Origin: Clavaria fumosa
Lineage: Eukaryota > Basidiomycota > Agaricomycetes > Agaricales > Clavariaceae
DNA: 64,000 bases
Direction of reading: 5' to 3'
NCBI GenBank assembly: GCA_951802425.1
Contig: OX637801.1
Span: forward strand, 1-64,000
In this document: piece by piece, positions 48,300 through 58,159 of the stretch
Layout: each line of letters opens with the position of its first letter
Position numbering within the stretch: the stretch's first letter is position 1
Program-made: the position numbers and the translations under genes
Notes under the pieces: model-generated
Databases searched by the model: none
Seen by the model: the letters and a program-made list of their open reading frames with translations, nothing else
Told to the model about the DNA's origin: nothing

Positions 48300-49570
48300 T
48301 CAATACACTGCTGCTACTGCTGGTGCCACTGCCGCTGCCGCTGCTGGTGCTACCGCCACCGCCGCCGCCGCTGCTGGTGCTGCCGCCGCCGCCGCCGCCG
48401 CTGCCGTCATTGCTAGTACCGCCGCCGCCGCTACCGTCGTCGTCGCTGCGCCACCGCTGCTGTTGCTGATGTCGTCGCCGCTGCGCCGCCGCTGCCGCTG
48501 CTGGTGCCGTCGCCGCTGCTGCTGGTGCCGTTGCCGCTGGTACCGCCGCCGCCGCCGCTGCTGGTGCCGTTGCCGCTGCTGCTGGTACTGCCGCCGCCGC
48601 TACCGTTGTCGTCGCTGCGCCGCCGCTGGTGCTGGTGCTGTCGCCGCCGCTGCTGGTACCGCCGCCGCCGCCGCTGGTACCGCCGCCGCCGCCGTTGCTG
48701 GTGTTGTCGCCGCTGCTGCTGGTGCTGTCGCCGCTGCTGCTGGTGCTGTCGCCGCTGCGCCGCCGCCGCTGCTACTGGTGTCGTCGCCGCCGCTGTTGGT
48801 GCCGTCGCCACTGCTGCTGGTACCGCCGCCGCCGCCGCTGCTGGTGCCGCCGCCGCCGCCGCTGCTGGTACCGCCGCCGCCGCCGCTGCTGCTGGTGCTG
48901 TCGCCGCCGCTGCTGGTACTGCCGCCGCCACCGCCGCTGCTGCTGGTGTTGTCGCCGCTGCGCCGTCGCTGCTGCTGGTGCTGTCGCCGCTGCGCCGCCG
49001 CCGCTGCTACTGGTGTCGTCGCCGCCGCTGCTGGTGCCGTCGCCGCTGCTGCTGGTACCGCCGCCGCCGCTACCGTTGCACCGCCGCCGCCGCTGGTGTC
49101 GTCGCCGCTGCCGCTGCTGGTGCTGTCGCCACTGCGCCGCCGCCGCTGCTACTGGTGTCGTCGCCGCCGCTGCTACTGGTGCCGTCGCTGTTGCACCGCC
49201 GCCGCTGCTGGTGCTGTCGCCACTGCGCCGCCGCCGCTGCTACTGGTGTCGTCGCCGCCGCTGCGCCGCCGCTGCTGCTGGTGCTGTCGCCACTGCGCCG
49301 CCGCCGCTGCTACTGGTGCCGTCGCCGCTGCACCGCCGCCGCTGCTGGTGCTGTCGCCACTGCGCCGCCGCCGCTGCTACTGGTGTCGTCGCCGCTGCCG
49401 CTGCTGCTGGTGTCGTCGCCGCCGCCGCCGCTGCTGGTACCACCACCGCCGCCATCGTTGTTGGCGCCGCCGCTGCTGGTGCCACCGCCATCGCTGTTGG
49501 CGCCGCCGCCGCTGCTGGTACCACTGCCGCCGCTACCGTCGTCGTCGCTGCTTTGCTGCCACCGCTGCCG
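48300..49570. repeat. GC-rich trinucleotide expansion, copy 2
   Basis: Reverse-complement counterpart of 27270-28872 (CCGCCGCCGCTGCTGGTGCC type). It is shorter because the regular 30-bp period block is reduced to two or three units. ORFs of 336-565 codons here are repeat artefacts. Confidence 0.9.
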
Positions 49571-49626
49571 AACGCACACACGCGCGAATATCTAGAAAAG
49601 AAAGGAGCTTCACCAGTAGGGTGGGC

Positions 49627-50118
49627 GAGAATAGCCTAAGTTCGAGGAAAAGCTTCACCAGTGCGAGGCGCGTAGGCAGCGGTGGGACGCACGGGTCGCC
49701 TCCGATGGAAGTAACTTGTCAGCCGCGTGTGCTAGTGCAAGAAAAGTGGGGACACCAACCCACGTCAAGGTCTTTCCAGAGGACCCATGCCTGTTCGAGA
49801 CACGCTTTGGCGTCCTCGGTTCGCTGCTGCGACATGCGCACGCTAGCGAGCGCCTGCAAGGCTTCCGCATTGCCTGGGTCGGTCTGGAGTGCCGCGTCCA
49901 GCAGCCCTCCACAAGTTCGCTCCGCTGAGGAGTCAAAGCTATGACCAGCCGTCGCAGCCTGGCACGCGTCGTGTGGCAGAAAGGCAGGGAACGCACCAGA
50001 GATCGTACCGCGGATCCATCCAGATCTCGACCATGCCCACGAACGCACGGACGACGTTTGTTCGGAGCTCCAGCTCTGCATTCTCCGAGTCGCTGTCCAT
50101 TGCCGCTGCTGCTGCCAT
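49627..50118 (-). pseudogene. ACL4-like TPR gene fragment, copy 2
   Basis: Same organisation as the copy at 26735: acidic start, EIWMDPRYDL, intron, DSSAERTCGGLLDAAL, TPR segment with EALQALASVRMSQQ, and a break after LALVKLFLEL. It reads MAAAAAMDSDSENA where copy 1 has MAAAAVMDSDSENA, so the copies have begun to diverge. The missing C-terminal half means no complete chaperone is encoded. Confidence 0.6.
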
Positions 50119-50591
50119 CGTCAACCGCAGCCCCTGCCATTTCCTTATCTGGGGTCAGCAGAGGGAAAGACAGAGGTCACCTGGGGTCGTTGCCACCATT
50201 TTCGTTGTCACACAAAGAGAGAGAGAGAGGGAGAGGAAGAGGAGCAGGGGGGCGTCAGATCGAGGATGCGAGAGTACAGTCATGACTGACAAGCGAGGTC
50301 GGACTTCGAACAAAAGTTCAACATAAAATCATGTGACCTTACATCGAAATTTCTTTTGAAGTCCAATGCACTGTCCTCAGTGTCCTTGGCCCAGAAGTTT
50401 ATAGTAAGAGGGTGTGCTCCATAGATTTCAAAGACTCTATAGATTGCAACTTCACTGTCAAAGACTCTATGGATGGCATCTTCTCTGTCAAGTACTCTAT
50501 AGATGGCCTGTTCACTATGAGAGGCTGTGTGAATCTTTAGCATCTATGACAATACTCAAATTCTATGGACTGAAATCAGGTTTTGCTGATG

Positions 50592-50786
50592 TAGTGTGAC
50601 CGAGTACATGACCAGCCACAGTAGGATAACCGCTTATACACACTTATGCCCCGCTATTGTGCAAATTGCTATTAAGCGCTATTACGTTTACTTCGCTATT
50701 ACGTTTACTTCGCTATTACGTTTACTTCGCTATTATTTAAACACGCCATCGCCATTGCTAAACCTATCGCTATCGCTATTCCGACG
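50592..50786. repeat. 17-bp CGCTATTACGTTTACTT repeats
   Basis: Three tandem copies of CGCTATTACGTTTACTT at 50675-50735 within a stretch rich in CGCTAT. A similar CGCTATTTTGCTATTCC stretch appears near 56690. It lies at the 3' end of the dioxygenase gene. Confidence 0.6.
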
Positions 50787-52012
50787 TTATGGGCAAGTCA
50801 TCTCAAATTCGTCCCAAAGGGATTGATGAGTGAACCAAACAATAGAGACCCGCTGCCCACCTTCCCAGGCTTCAACTTCGTGGGGGAGAATATGACCTCG
50901 TAAGAGGACAATTGTCCCAGGTTCGTAACTCAACCTGAGATTCAGCCATGGTACAACCAGATGACCCTTCTGAAACTTGCCCAGAGTCAACAAAGGGACC
51001 CAGGCTCTTACCGGGTCAGAACGGTCAGCATGTAGTGCCGTTTGCCGGTTCCACATAATGGCTCGCCCCTCCATAAGAGATGGATCAATGGAGTCGACCG
51101 CCTTCGCAAAAGGGTACTTGCGATGCACTGCTTCCTTCAGCCGGACCAACGCCAAATACTGGGTTGGGTCCAGGCGTTCAATGATGGCATTCATCAGCGA
51201 CGAAGTTAAGGCGAAGGATTCCTTCAAAGCCATCGCCCGGGAGAAACGTCGTCCACTTTTGATCAGGTCCGCTGAAGCAACAATAGGTTCACGCTACGAC
51301 GATTGATTACTAGAACAAAAAATGCGGAAAGCGAGTCTGCTTTCACTCACTGTACGGCCAATGGCGTGCCAACCTGAGACCAATTTGACGATTCCAGAGT
51401 GCTCGTTTGCCTTCCGAATATACGTCGTCGGGCGGTCCCGACCGAACTTGTCTGCACCACCACCGAAAGTGGGAGGGCAGACCCTTGCGAATTCCTCGGT
51501 CGCTTGATAGAGCATCTCCTGTTTCGACGATGAAATGGGTGGTGCATAGCGCAAGTGAAACGACTAACTCGCGGCTTAAGACCGAGACCACCTGGCAAAT
51601 GGAGGAGGACTTCAACGCCATCCGAACTAATAGCCATCCTAGGATGAGCATCCATCCACTGCCGAGACGGCTCTGGATGACTGTCGTCTTGCATCGATGA
51701 AAAGTGGAGGGAGGACAACGGGCTCGCAATTGCTGAAGAATAACTAAAAGAATCGAACACGGCTGGCCCTATCCTCGGCATCCCAAGTCCTCGGAACACA
51801 AATGCGACATGTACTCACTGGAATCGCGACGTGCCCGATCGACGAGCTTCGCCATAAGATGCCTTATACTCGACTGCATCTTCCTTTGAACGTAAGACGA
51901 ACTGATACTCCACCGCATTAGCGACATTTTCTGATGCTTTCGACAGAACAAATAGCCCACCTGCCACTTGCGGAGGTTCGCTTTCTCCTGGACTCCTTGA
52001 CAACGTCGTCAT
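50787..52012 (-). CDS. TET/JBP-like 2OG-Fe(II) dioxygenase
   Basis: Model from ATG 52012: exon to 51819; intron 51744-51818 (GTGAGT...TTTTAG); exon 51743-51617; a 53-bp intron with a weak GTTGAA donor; exon 51563-51351; intron 51294-51350 (GTGAGT...CGTAG); last exon to the stop at 50787. This gives about 346 aa in frame. The last exon has the double-stranded beta-helix signature: WNRQTALHADRSDP (HxD iron ligands), then GHLVVPWLNLRLSYEPGTIV, then LLRGHILPHEVEAWEGGQR (third His and the 2OG-binding Arg), ending WFTHQSLW. This matches the TET/JBP-type family expanded in agaricomycetes, whose characterised members oxidise 5-methylcytosine; some are linked to KDZ transposons. No KDZ transposase is in this window. 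Upstream acidic exons (up to about 52200) may belong. The substrate of this copy is not known. Confidence 0.68.
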
Positions 52013-52588
52013 CTTCCAGGTCGGTTAACAAATCATCATGTATGTCCCTGGGCCCAAACATCCGAAGGCACTCGTCATCCCAATCCCAACCATCCGACGC
52101 ATTTCCCGGGCTTGCCGCACCGTCAGTCGCTTCACCATCTGGGCTTTCCGCTTTCCTACTCAACAACTTGATCAGGTCCGTCAAAATTCCAAGGCAAACT
52201 TCTTACAAGACTGCATCTAACAAACTGGACATATCAAAGGCCGGGCAAGATGCATTGGCTCCCCCGATGAGAAATGTGTCACCATCCAAGGCACAATCAC
52301 CTGACGAATTGACCATGAATGCGGGTTCACCACGAGTGCCAAAATAATAATAATAATAATAAAATTTGAGAATTAGAATCGCCGAGCACCAGGTGTCTAA
52401 TCGCTAGCGTACCGCCTGCGAGAAGCAATGCCGACGCCACCGTACCGGACAGCAACAAGACGGGAAATGAGAAATATGCAGAAAAGTACATTATAAAAGG
52501 AATGCGAATCCCAAAGACTAACCTCTTCCTCCTATCTTACTCGATGAGCGGATGTCTTCTCTGACGATGTGGGAACCAGCCCCGAGTC
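52013..52588. other. Intergenic or 5' exon region
   Basis: The minus strand carries an acidic open stretch (GWDWDDECLRMFGPRDIHDD, 52000-52195) that could be an upstream exon of the dioxygenase, ending at a TAAGAAG context. A (TAA)n run lies at 52345-52363. Nothing else is recognised. Confidence 0.4.
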
Positions 52589-54352
52589 TCAACTATAAAC
52601 GAAGTTGTTCGTTAACGGATGGTCGAGAAAATAAAAGAGACAGAATAAACACGGTATCACTCACCTACGCACTTTTTTGGAAGGTCGCATGACCTCCATA
52701 TCGTCGTCGAAATCCTCGTCATCGCTCGTATCAACAGGCCGATGAGACGGTACAGCGAGGACTGGTGGCGCCCCCAAGGCTGCGAGATGCTCCGGCGTTG
52801 GAGAAGACATTTTCCGTCCGACGTCCTGTGGCATTGGCTTCTCATGCAAGTAGAGCCAACGGCCGCGGCGTGACACCACATCGCCCTGTTTCCTAGTCGC
52901 GAATGATGCGAAACACTGGACGTGGGGGAAGGGGAAACCGAAGACGTCGATGTCGAGGACTCCAGCCGGAAGCAGAAGCGGATAGTCCAGTGAGATTTGG
53001 ATTTTGTCACGGCAATCGAAATATTGATGGCATCGTATGCTACATTCTGACTTTGACGACCCTACTAAGACATCTTGCCCCGTCGTCGGGTGCTTGTCTA
53101 TTACATATCTCGACCACCTCTTCGACCCAGGCCATGGCGCAACTGGGGGTGGACAGACCCACGGTACCCTCATTGGATGCACAACATATGTGGTGTGCAC
53201 AACGAGGGGAAATAGATGGCCGGGTCCGTCTACAGCCATGCTAGAAGAGGCTACGGGGTCAGGCGAAGGGGACGGGGGGGGGATTGCGACTAAGGCTGAT
53301 CCCAGGACAGTACGTTGGGCGGGGGTTGGGTCGAAGGGCGGCACTGAGGCAGGAACTGGGGGGGGGTGAGGTTCAAAGGATGTAGCTAGAGTGGGGACAA
53401 TACGTTGCGTGGGGCTCGTCTCGAAGGGCGGCGCCGGGAAGGGAACGATACGTTGGGTGGGCCTCGCATCGAAGGGAGGCGATGGAGCCGGAACTAATAG
53501 ATGAAGTGGGGCGGGGGTAGGGGCAGGAGCTGCGGCTGGGGCTGACGGGGCGGGGGCAGGAGCTGGGGCAGGATCTGCGGCTGGGACTGGAGCTGCGGCT
53601 GGGACTGGTGCTGGCGTGGCGGGGGCAGGAGCTGCGGCCGGGGCGGAAGCGGGGGTAGCGGAGGCAGGGACGTGGACTGGGACGAGGGCTGGGGCAGGAT
53701 TGGGGGTAGGAGTGGGGGTAGGGACGGAGTGTGGTAATTGAAGGGCAAATGGCCGCGGCATAACACTGCCCATATCAGCCAATAACGGGGCTTCGTGGTC
53801 GTACATCCAAGACGATGCGGGCAGCTCACGGTCCGTAGATCCAAATGGTCCTTCTTGATCGAGGAATAAGAGGGAAGGGACGGGGCGACCGTATTGTGAG
53901 ACTTGCAGAACACCGGATGGGGGTTGGACGGGACAGAGGAAGAAAAGTCGACGACCCATGACTCGGTCATAATAACGATGAATTAATGTGACCTTGCGAC
54001 TCTTCCCAACCTTCCGCATGACGTGCCGGCCGTCGTCGAGGACCTGCTCAAGAAAAGTAGCTAGCTGGCCTTGAAAGCGAGGAGGAACCTGGGGAGGAGG
54101 GATCCATTGGACGTGGGACGGGTCGACAAGAACACGAACGGGTAGGCGGAAATAGTATCGACCGACGACGACAACTTCGGAACGAGTATCGGAAGCCTCC
54201 CCGATCCCACCAGTCAGCTCAGACTGAGTAGGAACGGAGAGACGAGGAGTAGATGACGAAGAGGTTCCATCCCCAGCAGCCAACTCAGGCTGCATAGGGC
54301 GGAGACTCCGACGGATACCGCGACGTTGTGGGGCAGACTGGGAGGTGGCCAT
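52589..54352 (-). CDS. Unknown 563-aa protein, two related domains
   Basis: ATG at 54352. An intron at 52593-52664 (GTGAGT...TATAG) falls in the penultimate codon, giving KKVRS and stop at 52589 (563 aa, in frame). Two globular segments resemble each other. The first is about residues 60-195: YYFRLPVRVLVDPSHVQWIP ... VMRKVGKSRKV ... LIHRYYDR ... PPSGVLQV ... PVPSLLFL ... SSWMYDHEAP. The second is about residues 365-520: VVHTTYVVHPMRVPWVCPPP ... VLVGSSKSECS ... CHQYFDCR ... LPAGVLDIDVFGFPFPH ... GRWLYLHEKP. They are joined by a Pro/Ala linker of about 150 residues containing three PTQRIVP-like repeats. The N-terminus carries two copies of Q[PS]EL[AT][AG]G, each encoded by a 16-bp hairpin. No known family. 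It looks like a tandem-domain protein of fungal accessory type. Confidence 0.68.
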
Positions 54353-54379
54353 GAGAGAACACAAGGCAGACGATGAAAA

Positions 54380-54525
54380 AAAGTGACCTCCACATGACCA
54401 GCGTCACCAGCGTCACCAGCGTCACCAGCGTCACTAGTCACCAGCGTCACCAGCGTCACTAGCCACCCTTGCATCACCAACACCTTGCATCACCAACACC
54501 TTGCATCACCAACACTTCGTCTGGC
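54380..54525. repeat. GTCACCAGC minisatellite and CACCAACACCTTGCAT repeat
   Basis: GTCACCAGC repeated about eight times, then three copies of TTGCATCACCAACACC. A short GCGTCACAAGCGTCACAAGC relative occurs near 56950. Likely part of the promoter-side spacer of the minus-strand gene. Confidence 0.75.
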
Positions 54526-55385
54526 CCGTCTCGATAGTGCTTGTTCTATATCTTCTTCTGCCTGAGCTGGTTGGAGAATAATATAGAATACCCTCCTCAC
54601 GCGATTCTTTGGCAGTTATTTGTGTCGTTGGCGTCATCTCGCGTTGGTCTCATCCTGCATCACCAACGCTTTGTCTGGCCCATCTCAATAGTTCTTGTTC
54701 TATATCTTCTTCTGCCTGAGCTGGTTGTAGAATAATATAGAATACCCTCCTCACGCGATTCTTTGGCAGTTATTTGTGTCGTTGGCGTCATCTCACGTTG
54801 GTCTCATCCTGCATCACCAACGCTTTGTCTGGCCCATCTCAATAGTTCTTGTTCTATATCTTCTTCTGCCTGAGCTGGTTGTAGAATAATATAGAATACC
54901 CTCCTCACGCGATTCTTTGGCAGTTATTTGTGTCGTTGGCATCATCTCGCGTTGGTCTCATCCTGCATCACCAACGCTTTGTCTGGCCCATCTCAATAGT
55001 TCTTGTTCTATATCTTCTTCTGCCTGAGCTGGTTGTAGAATAATATAGAATACCCTCCTCACGCGATTCTTTGGCAGTTATTTGTGTCGTTGGCGTCATC
55101 TCGCGTTGGTCTCATCCTGCATCACCAACGCTTTGTCTGGCCCATCTCAATAGTTCTTGTTCTATATCTTCTTCTGCCTGAGCTGGTTGTAGAATAATAT
55201 AGAATACCCTCCTCACGCGATTCTTTGGCAGTTATTTGTGTCGTTGGCGTCATCTCGCGTTGGTCTCATCCTGCATCACCAACGCTTTGTCTGGCCCATC
55301 TCAATAGTTCTTGTTCTATATCTTCTTCTGCCTGAGCTGGTTGTAGAATAATATAGAATACCCTCATCACGTGATTCTTTGCCAT
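54526..55385 (+). repeat. 154-bp tandem repeat, about six copies
   Basis: CCTGAGCTGGTTGTAGAAT recurs at 54561, 54715, 54869, 55023, 55177 and 55331, an exact 154-base period. Units differ by only a few bases (for example TGGAGAATAATATAG in the first copy and CATCACGTGATT in the last). Each unit holds TGCCTGAGCTGGTTG, a variant of the 16-bp hairpin found elsewhere. No ORF runs through the array. Confidence 0.93.
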
Positions 55386-55566
55386 ATACTTGAAACGACG
55401 GCTCGCGTCAACCAGCACTTTTTTTATTAGAATGGAAAGGCCTCCAGACGAGAATGATCGTGTACAACATGCTCGCCATGCTCGAGGTGCGATTCGTCCT
55501 GTCGAAGGCGCACTACTTTAACTTTAACCGAAATTAACTACAGAGATCCACGGCATCGAATATACA

Positions 55567-56322
55567 ATGCGTAGTTTTGAGAAAAATTATATTCGTCATA
55601 TCCACTACGTGTTCAAGGGACCCAATGCTCCTCCTCCCAATGTCGGCTTTGTTGGAGATATATACGAACAATCGACTGAAATTCCAGACTCGGAAATTTG
55701 TTTCTTTGTACGGACGCAGAACGGGTGGTCTTTCATAATACCAGGATGTACAATGCAACACCCCACACTCGGATCCCAGAGGGTGTTCGACTTCGTCACA
55801 CGTACATGGATTACTCGATCGACCATACGGACACGAAGGATGAGATGGCCACCCGCGCAGAAAAATCTCACCTGGTATTACAATCGACGAGATAGAATGC
55901 CCACGACGAACTGGACACTGGATAGCATCCGCGAACTTGAAGGAATGACTGCGCTATACGTGTCGAGTGTACAAGTCGCATTCGAATTGCCGCCATACGG
56001 TCTCCACGCAGTACTGTCGTTCACACCGGCATCACACACAGGTGCTCGCATTTGGTCATTGGGATCTTTTGACGAAGCGATACTGGGTCTCGATCACGAC
56101 ATCGAATGGGGATCGAATCCGGAGAAATATGGGTTTTCGGGATCGGAGGCGGTGGTGCACTTGCGTGAGATAGAAACAGAAATAGAGCTTTGGAAATTGG
56201 TGATGAAACGGCACCCGGACCACCCACGTTGTGAAGAGGTACGCAAGAAGATGTTGGAGATTGAAAAGAAAATCAAAAACAGGATTACGAGATTGAGCAA
56301 AAGGCTTCCACGACAGGGGTGA
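55567..56322 (+). CDS. Unknown 251-aa protein
   Basis: An intact single-exon ORF with ATG at 55567 and a stop after LSKRLPRQG. It reads MRSFEKNYIRHIHYVFKGPN, VGDIYEQSTEIPDSEICFFV, WSFIIPGCTMQHPTLGSQRV, then a basic middle (TIRTRRMRWPPAQKNLTWYY). The C-terminal half has GARIWSLGSFDEAILGLDHD and a charged coiled-coil-like helix (EEVRKKMLEIEKKIKNR). No signal peptide or membrane segment. Mixed composition and the length of the open frame support a real gene. A fragment of the PD-(D/E)XK-like gene tail follows within two bases of its stop. Function unknown. Confidence 0.6.
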   Translation: MRSFEKNYIRHIHYVFKGPNAPPPNVGFVGDIYEQSTEIPDSEICFFVRTQNGWSFIIPGCTMQHPTLGSQRVFDFVTRTWITRSTIRTRRMRWPPAQKNLTWYYNRRDRMPTTNWTLDSIRELEGMTALYVSSVQVAFELPPYGLHAVLSFTPASHTGARIWSLGSFDEAILGLDHDIEWGSNPEKYGFSGSEAVVHLREIETEIELWKLVMKRHPDHPRCEEVRKKMLEIEKKIKNRITRLSKRLPRQG

Positions 56323-56323
56323 A

Positions 56324-56425
56324 CATCGGAAACAGGAAAGGCAAGAGAAAGCATGTATCCGATAGTGATGACGATGATGCGTATACCCTGCCCTGTGATT
56401 CATCCATAAATTCAGTCGCCGTCAC
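56324..56425 (+). pseudogene. Duplicated 3' fragment of the 39897-41221 gene
   Basis: ACATCGGAAACAGGAAAGGC to TGCGTATACCCTGCCCTGTG matches the end of the PD-(D/E)XK-like gene (NISNRRGKQKHESDSDDDDA versus NIGNRKGKRKHVSDSDDDDA) with scattered substitutions, and similarity continues weakly through GATTCATCCA. Only the tail is present. It abuts the stop of the 251-aa gene, so it marks an old duplication breakpoint. Confidence 0.8.
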
Positions 56426-57424
56426 GCACGATGTCGGTACTGCTGGGGGTCTATTATCACATGCTCACCCTCCCACTCGCCCTCCCACTCTGTCATACCA
56501 TCCCCTCTGTCATACCATCCTCTCCCGACTTGCCGTAGGCACAAATTATATCGCAAGGTATGTACCGCCGCCCTTGTTAACATACACGAGCTAATTGTGA
56601 TTTACTGAGAGACGCGTAGGAACCAGGAAATCAATTTAGATAGTTAAAAATGTTGTATTTCTAGCAGTGCAAAAAGAAAACTATTTCGCTCTATTTTGCT
56701 ATTCCTTCACGTTGCTGTCGCTATCGCTATTTCTACGGCATAGGTATCGCTATTATGTCTAGAATCGCTACATCGTGGCCAAGATCGTCTTTTTGTTCAC
56801 AGTTAATATTTCTATTCTTCGTCGCTACTGACATTTATTGACCAAGGAAGGGGTAATAGCTGTATATATGGTCCAAAGCACGAGAGAGGGTTGTTTAGTG
56901 GTTAGGGCATGGTACCGAGTTCGGGAGCAAGTCTCTGGCTTGCGAGCGTCACAAGCGTCACAAGCGTCACCAGCATAAACCTTGCTCCTGCAAGGTCTAT
57001 GTTACTTAAGACTTCACAAGTCACTGTGTATTACTGTCTACCACTGATGATGCTTGTTGAAATGAGCAGAGGACGATTGTAGTTGCCAGGCAAAGTTTTG
57101 TGAACCGTCTGATGTTTGTAACTTCAATCTTGGCTGTCGTGTGTTTGGTTGTCCTCTGTACTGTCTGCAAGTGGTGTACTGTATCATGTCTGTGGGTTCC
57201 TTTCATTCCTTTTCTGGTTCATAAGAATTTGCGCAACAGCCCATTCATGCCAAAGCCTGTTCCTTCTCACTCCACAAGTCAAGAAACTGTCAATGGGAAT
57301 GCACGGGCTTCAAGTTCTAGACTGAAAGATAAAAGGGCAGCAAAAGGAACTATCTATGGAGGTAAGAAGAGAACGAAGGGGACAAGAATGGCATCTGAGT
57401 ATTGCCTGTTCACTTTAGACTGTC
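56426..57424. other. Intergenic, no supported gene
   Basis: Contains CCCTCCCACTCGCCCTCCCAC-like direct repeats, a CGCTAT-rich stretch near 56690-56760, and a tRNA-A-box-like word (TTTAGTGGTTAGGGC at 56894) without a matching B box. A 114-codon ORF from 57100 has a hydrophobic start but is not convincing. Confidence 0.45.
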
Positions 57425-58010
57425 CTCCAAAACACACATTCTGAGCTATCTTCCTGAGAACTTGGCCTAACTTCACCAAACTTTGAAGATGTATTCATGC
57501 ATACCTTGTCAGCTATCAGACCACAGGAATATGTGATTTGACAAAGGGGACTGTCTGGGGAGAGATTTTGAAAAATTTGGGAAAATAGACATGGGGAATC
57601 TGTAGTTCTGCACCAAATATTATGGGCTTTTGTATGATTGTATTAGATGTCATAAGGTGTAGTCTGATGGCTGGAATTTGCAATATAACAAATAGCCATG
57701 CTCCCAGGCCAATAACACCCTAATTCCTAGTAACAGATTCCAGGGAGGTGACAGAGATGGTGGGTGGGTTGTTAAACTAATCCACACCCTCCCCATATGT
57801 CCACAGGTAGTGTGTGTATCTTCTAGCTATCAATTTTCAAGCTAGGGTACTGCAGAATTGTGGGAAAATGATTATTTTCTGTGTATTTTGCAAATTGACA
57901 CTGAACCAAGGCAGATACAAATGTGGGGTGTCCAGATTTGGAATCCCCTGATTTTTGCTGATTTCTTGGCGTATAAAAAGTCATATTTTGCAAGCTGTGC
58001 AAAAATTTTC
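57425..58010 (-). repeat. Diverged copy of the 1.2-kb inverted-repeat arm
   Basis: ACATTCTGAGCTATCTTCCT to the GTTGCAAGC-like end follows 46163-46735 collinearly (CACCAAACTTTG, GATTTGACAAAGGGG, ATGGTGGGTGGGT, CAAGC.AGGGTACTGCAGAA) with many substitutions and small gaps. Only one arm is present. It shows that the palindrome at 45519-46739 arose from an older dispersed repeat. Confidence 0.88.
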
Positions 58011-58159
58011 CCATGGTCATAGCAGCTTACCAAAAGCAGCTATGCCTGATTGGTAACCTGTGCCTGAGGGACCAGGCACAGGGCTGCTCAATTTCAAGTT
58101 GTGGTCTTTGTTTTTAGCATATTTTGTTTGCCAATGTTTGACTGGCATTCCTATTCTGG

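Larger units (their letters stand above)
47993..50591 (-). mobile_element. TIR element with captured ACL4 fragment, copy 2
   Basis: Inverted relative to copy 1, bounded by CATCAGCAAAACCTG at 47993 and CAGGTTTTGCTGATG ending at 50591, with TA directly outside both ends (47991-47992 and 50592-50593). That fits a TA target duplication. It is about 330 bases shorter than copy 1, mainly in the trinucleotide block (about 48300-49570). The flanks and ACL4-like piece are nearly identical to copy 1. No transposase is encoded. Confidence 0.82.

Noticed and set aside
56890..56945. Possible tRNA gene
   Set aside because: TTTAGTGGTTAGGGC resembles an A box, but no B box lies at the right distance and no cloverleaf can be drawn; at most a tRNA-derived relic.
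57100..57444. 114-codon ORF with a hydrophobic N-terminus
   Set aside because: Runs into the dispersed repeat copy at its 3' end, has no homology features, and lies in repeat-rich DNA.
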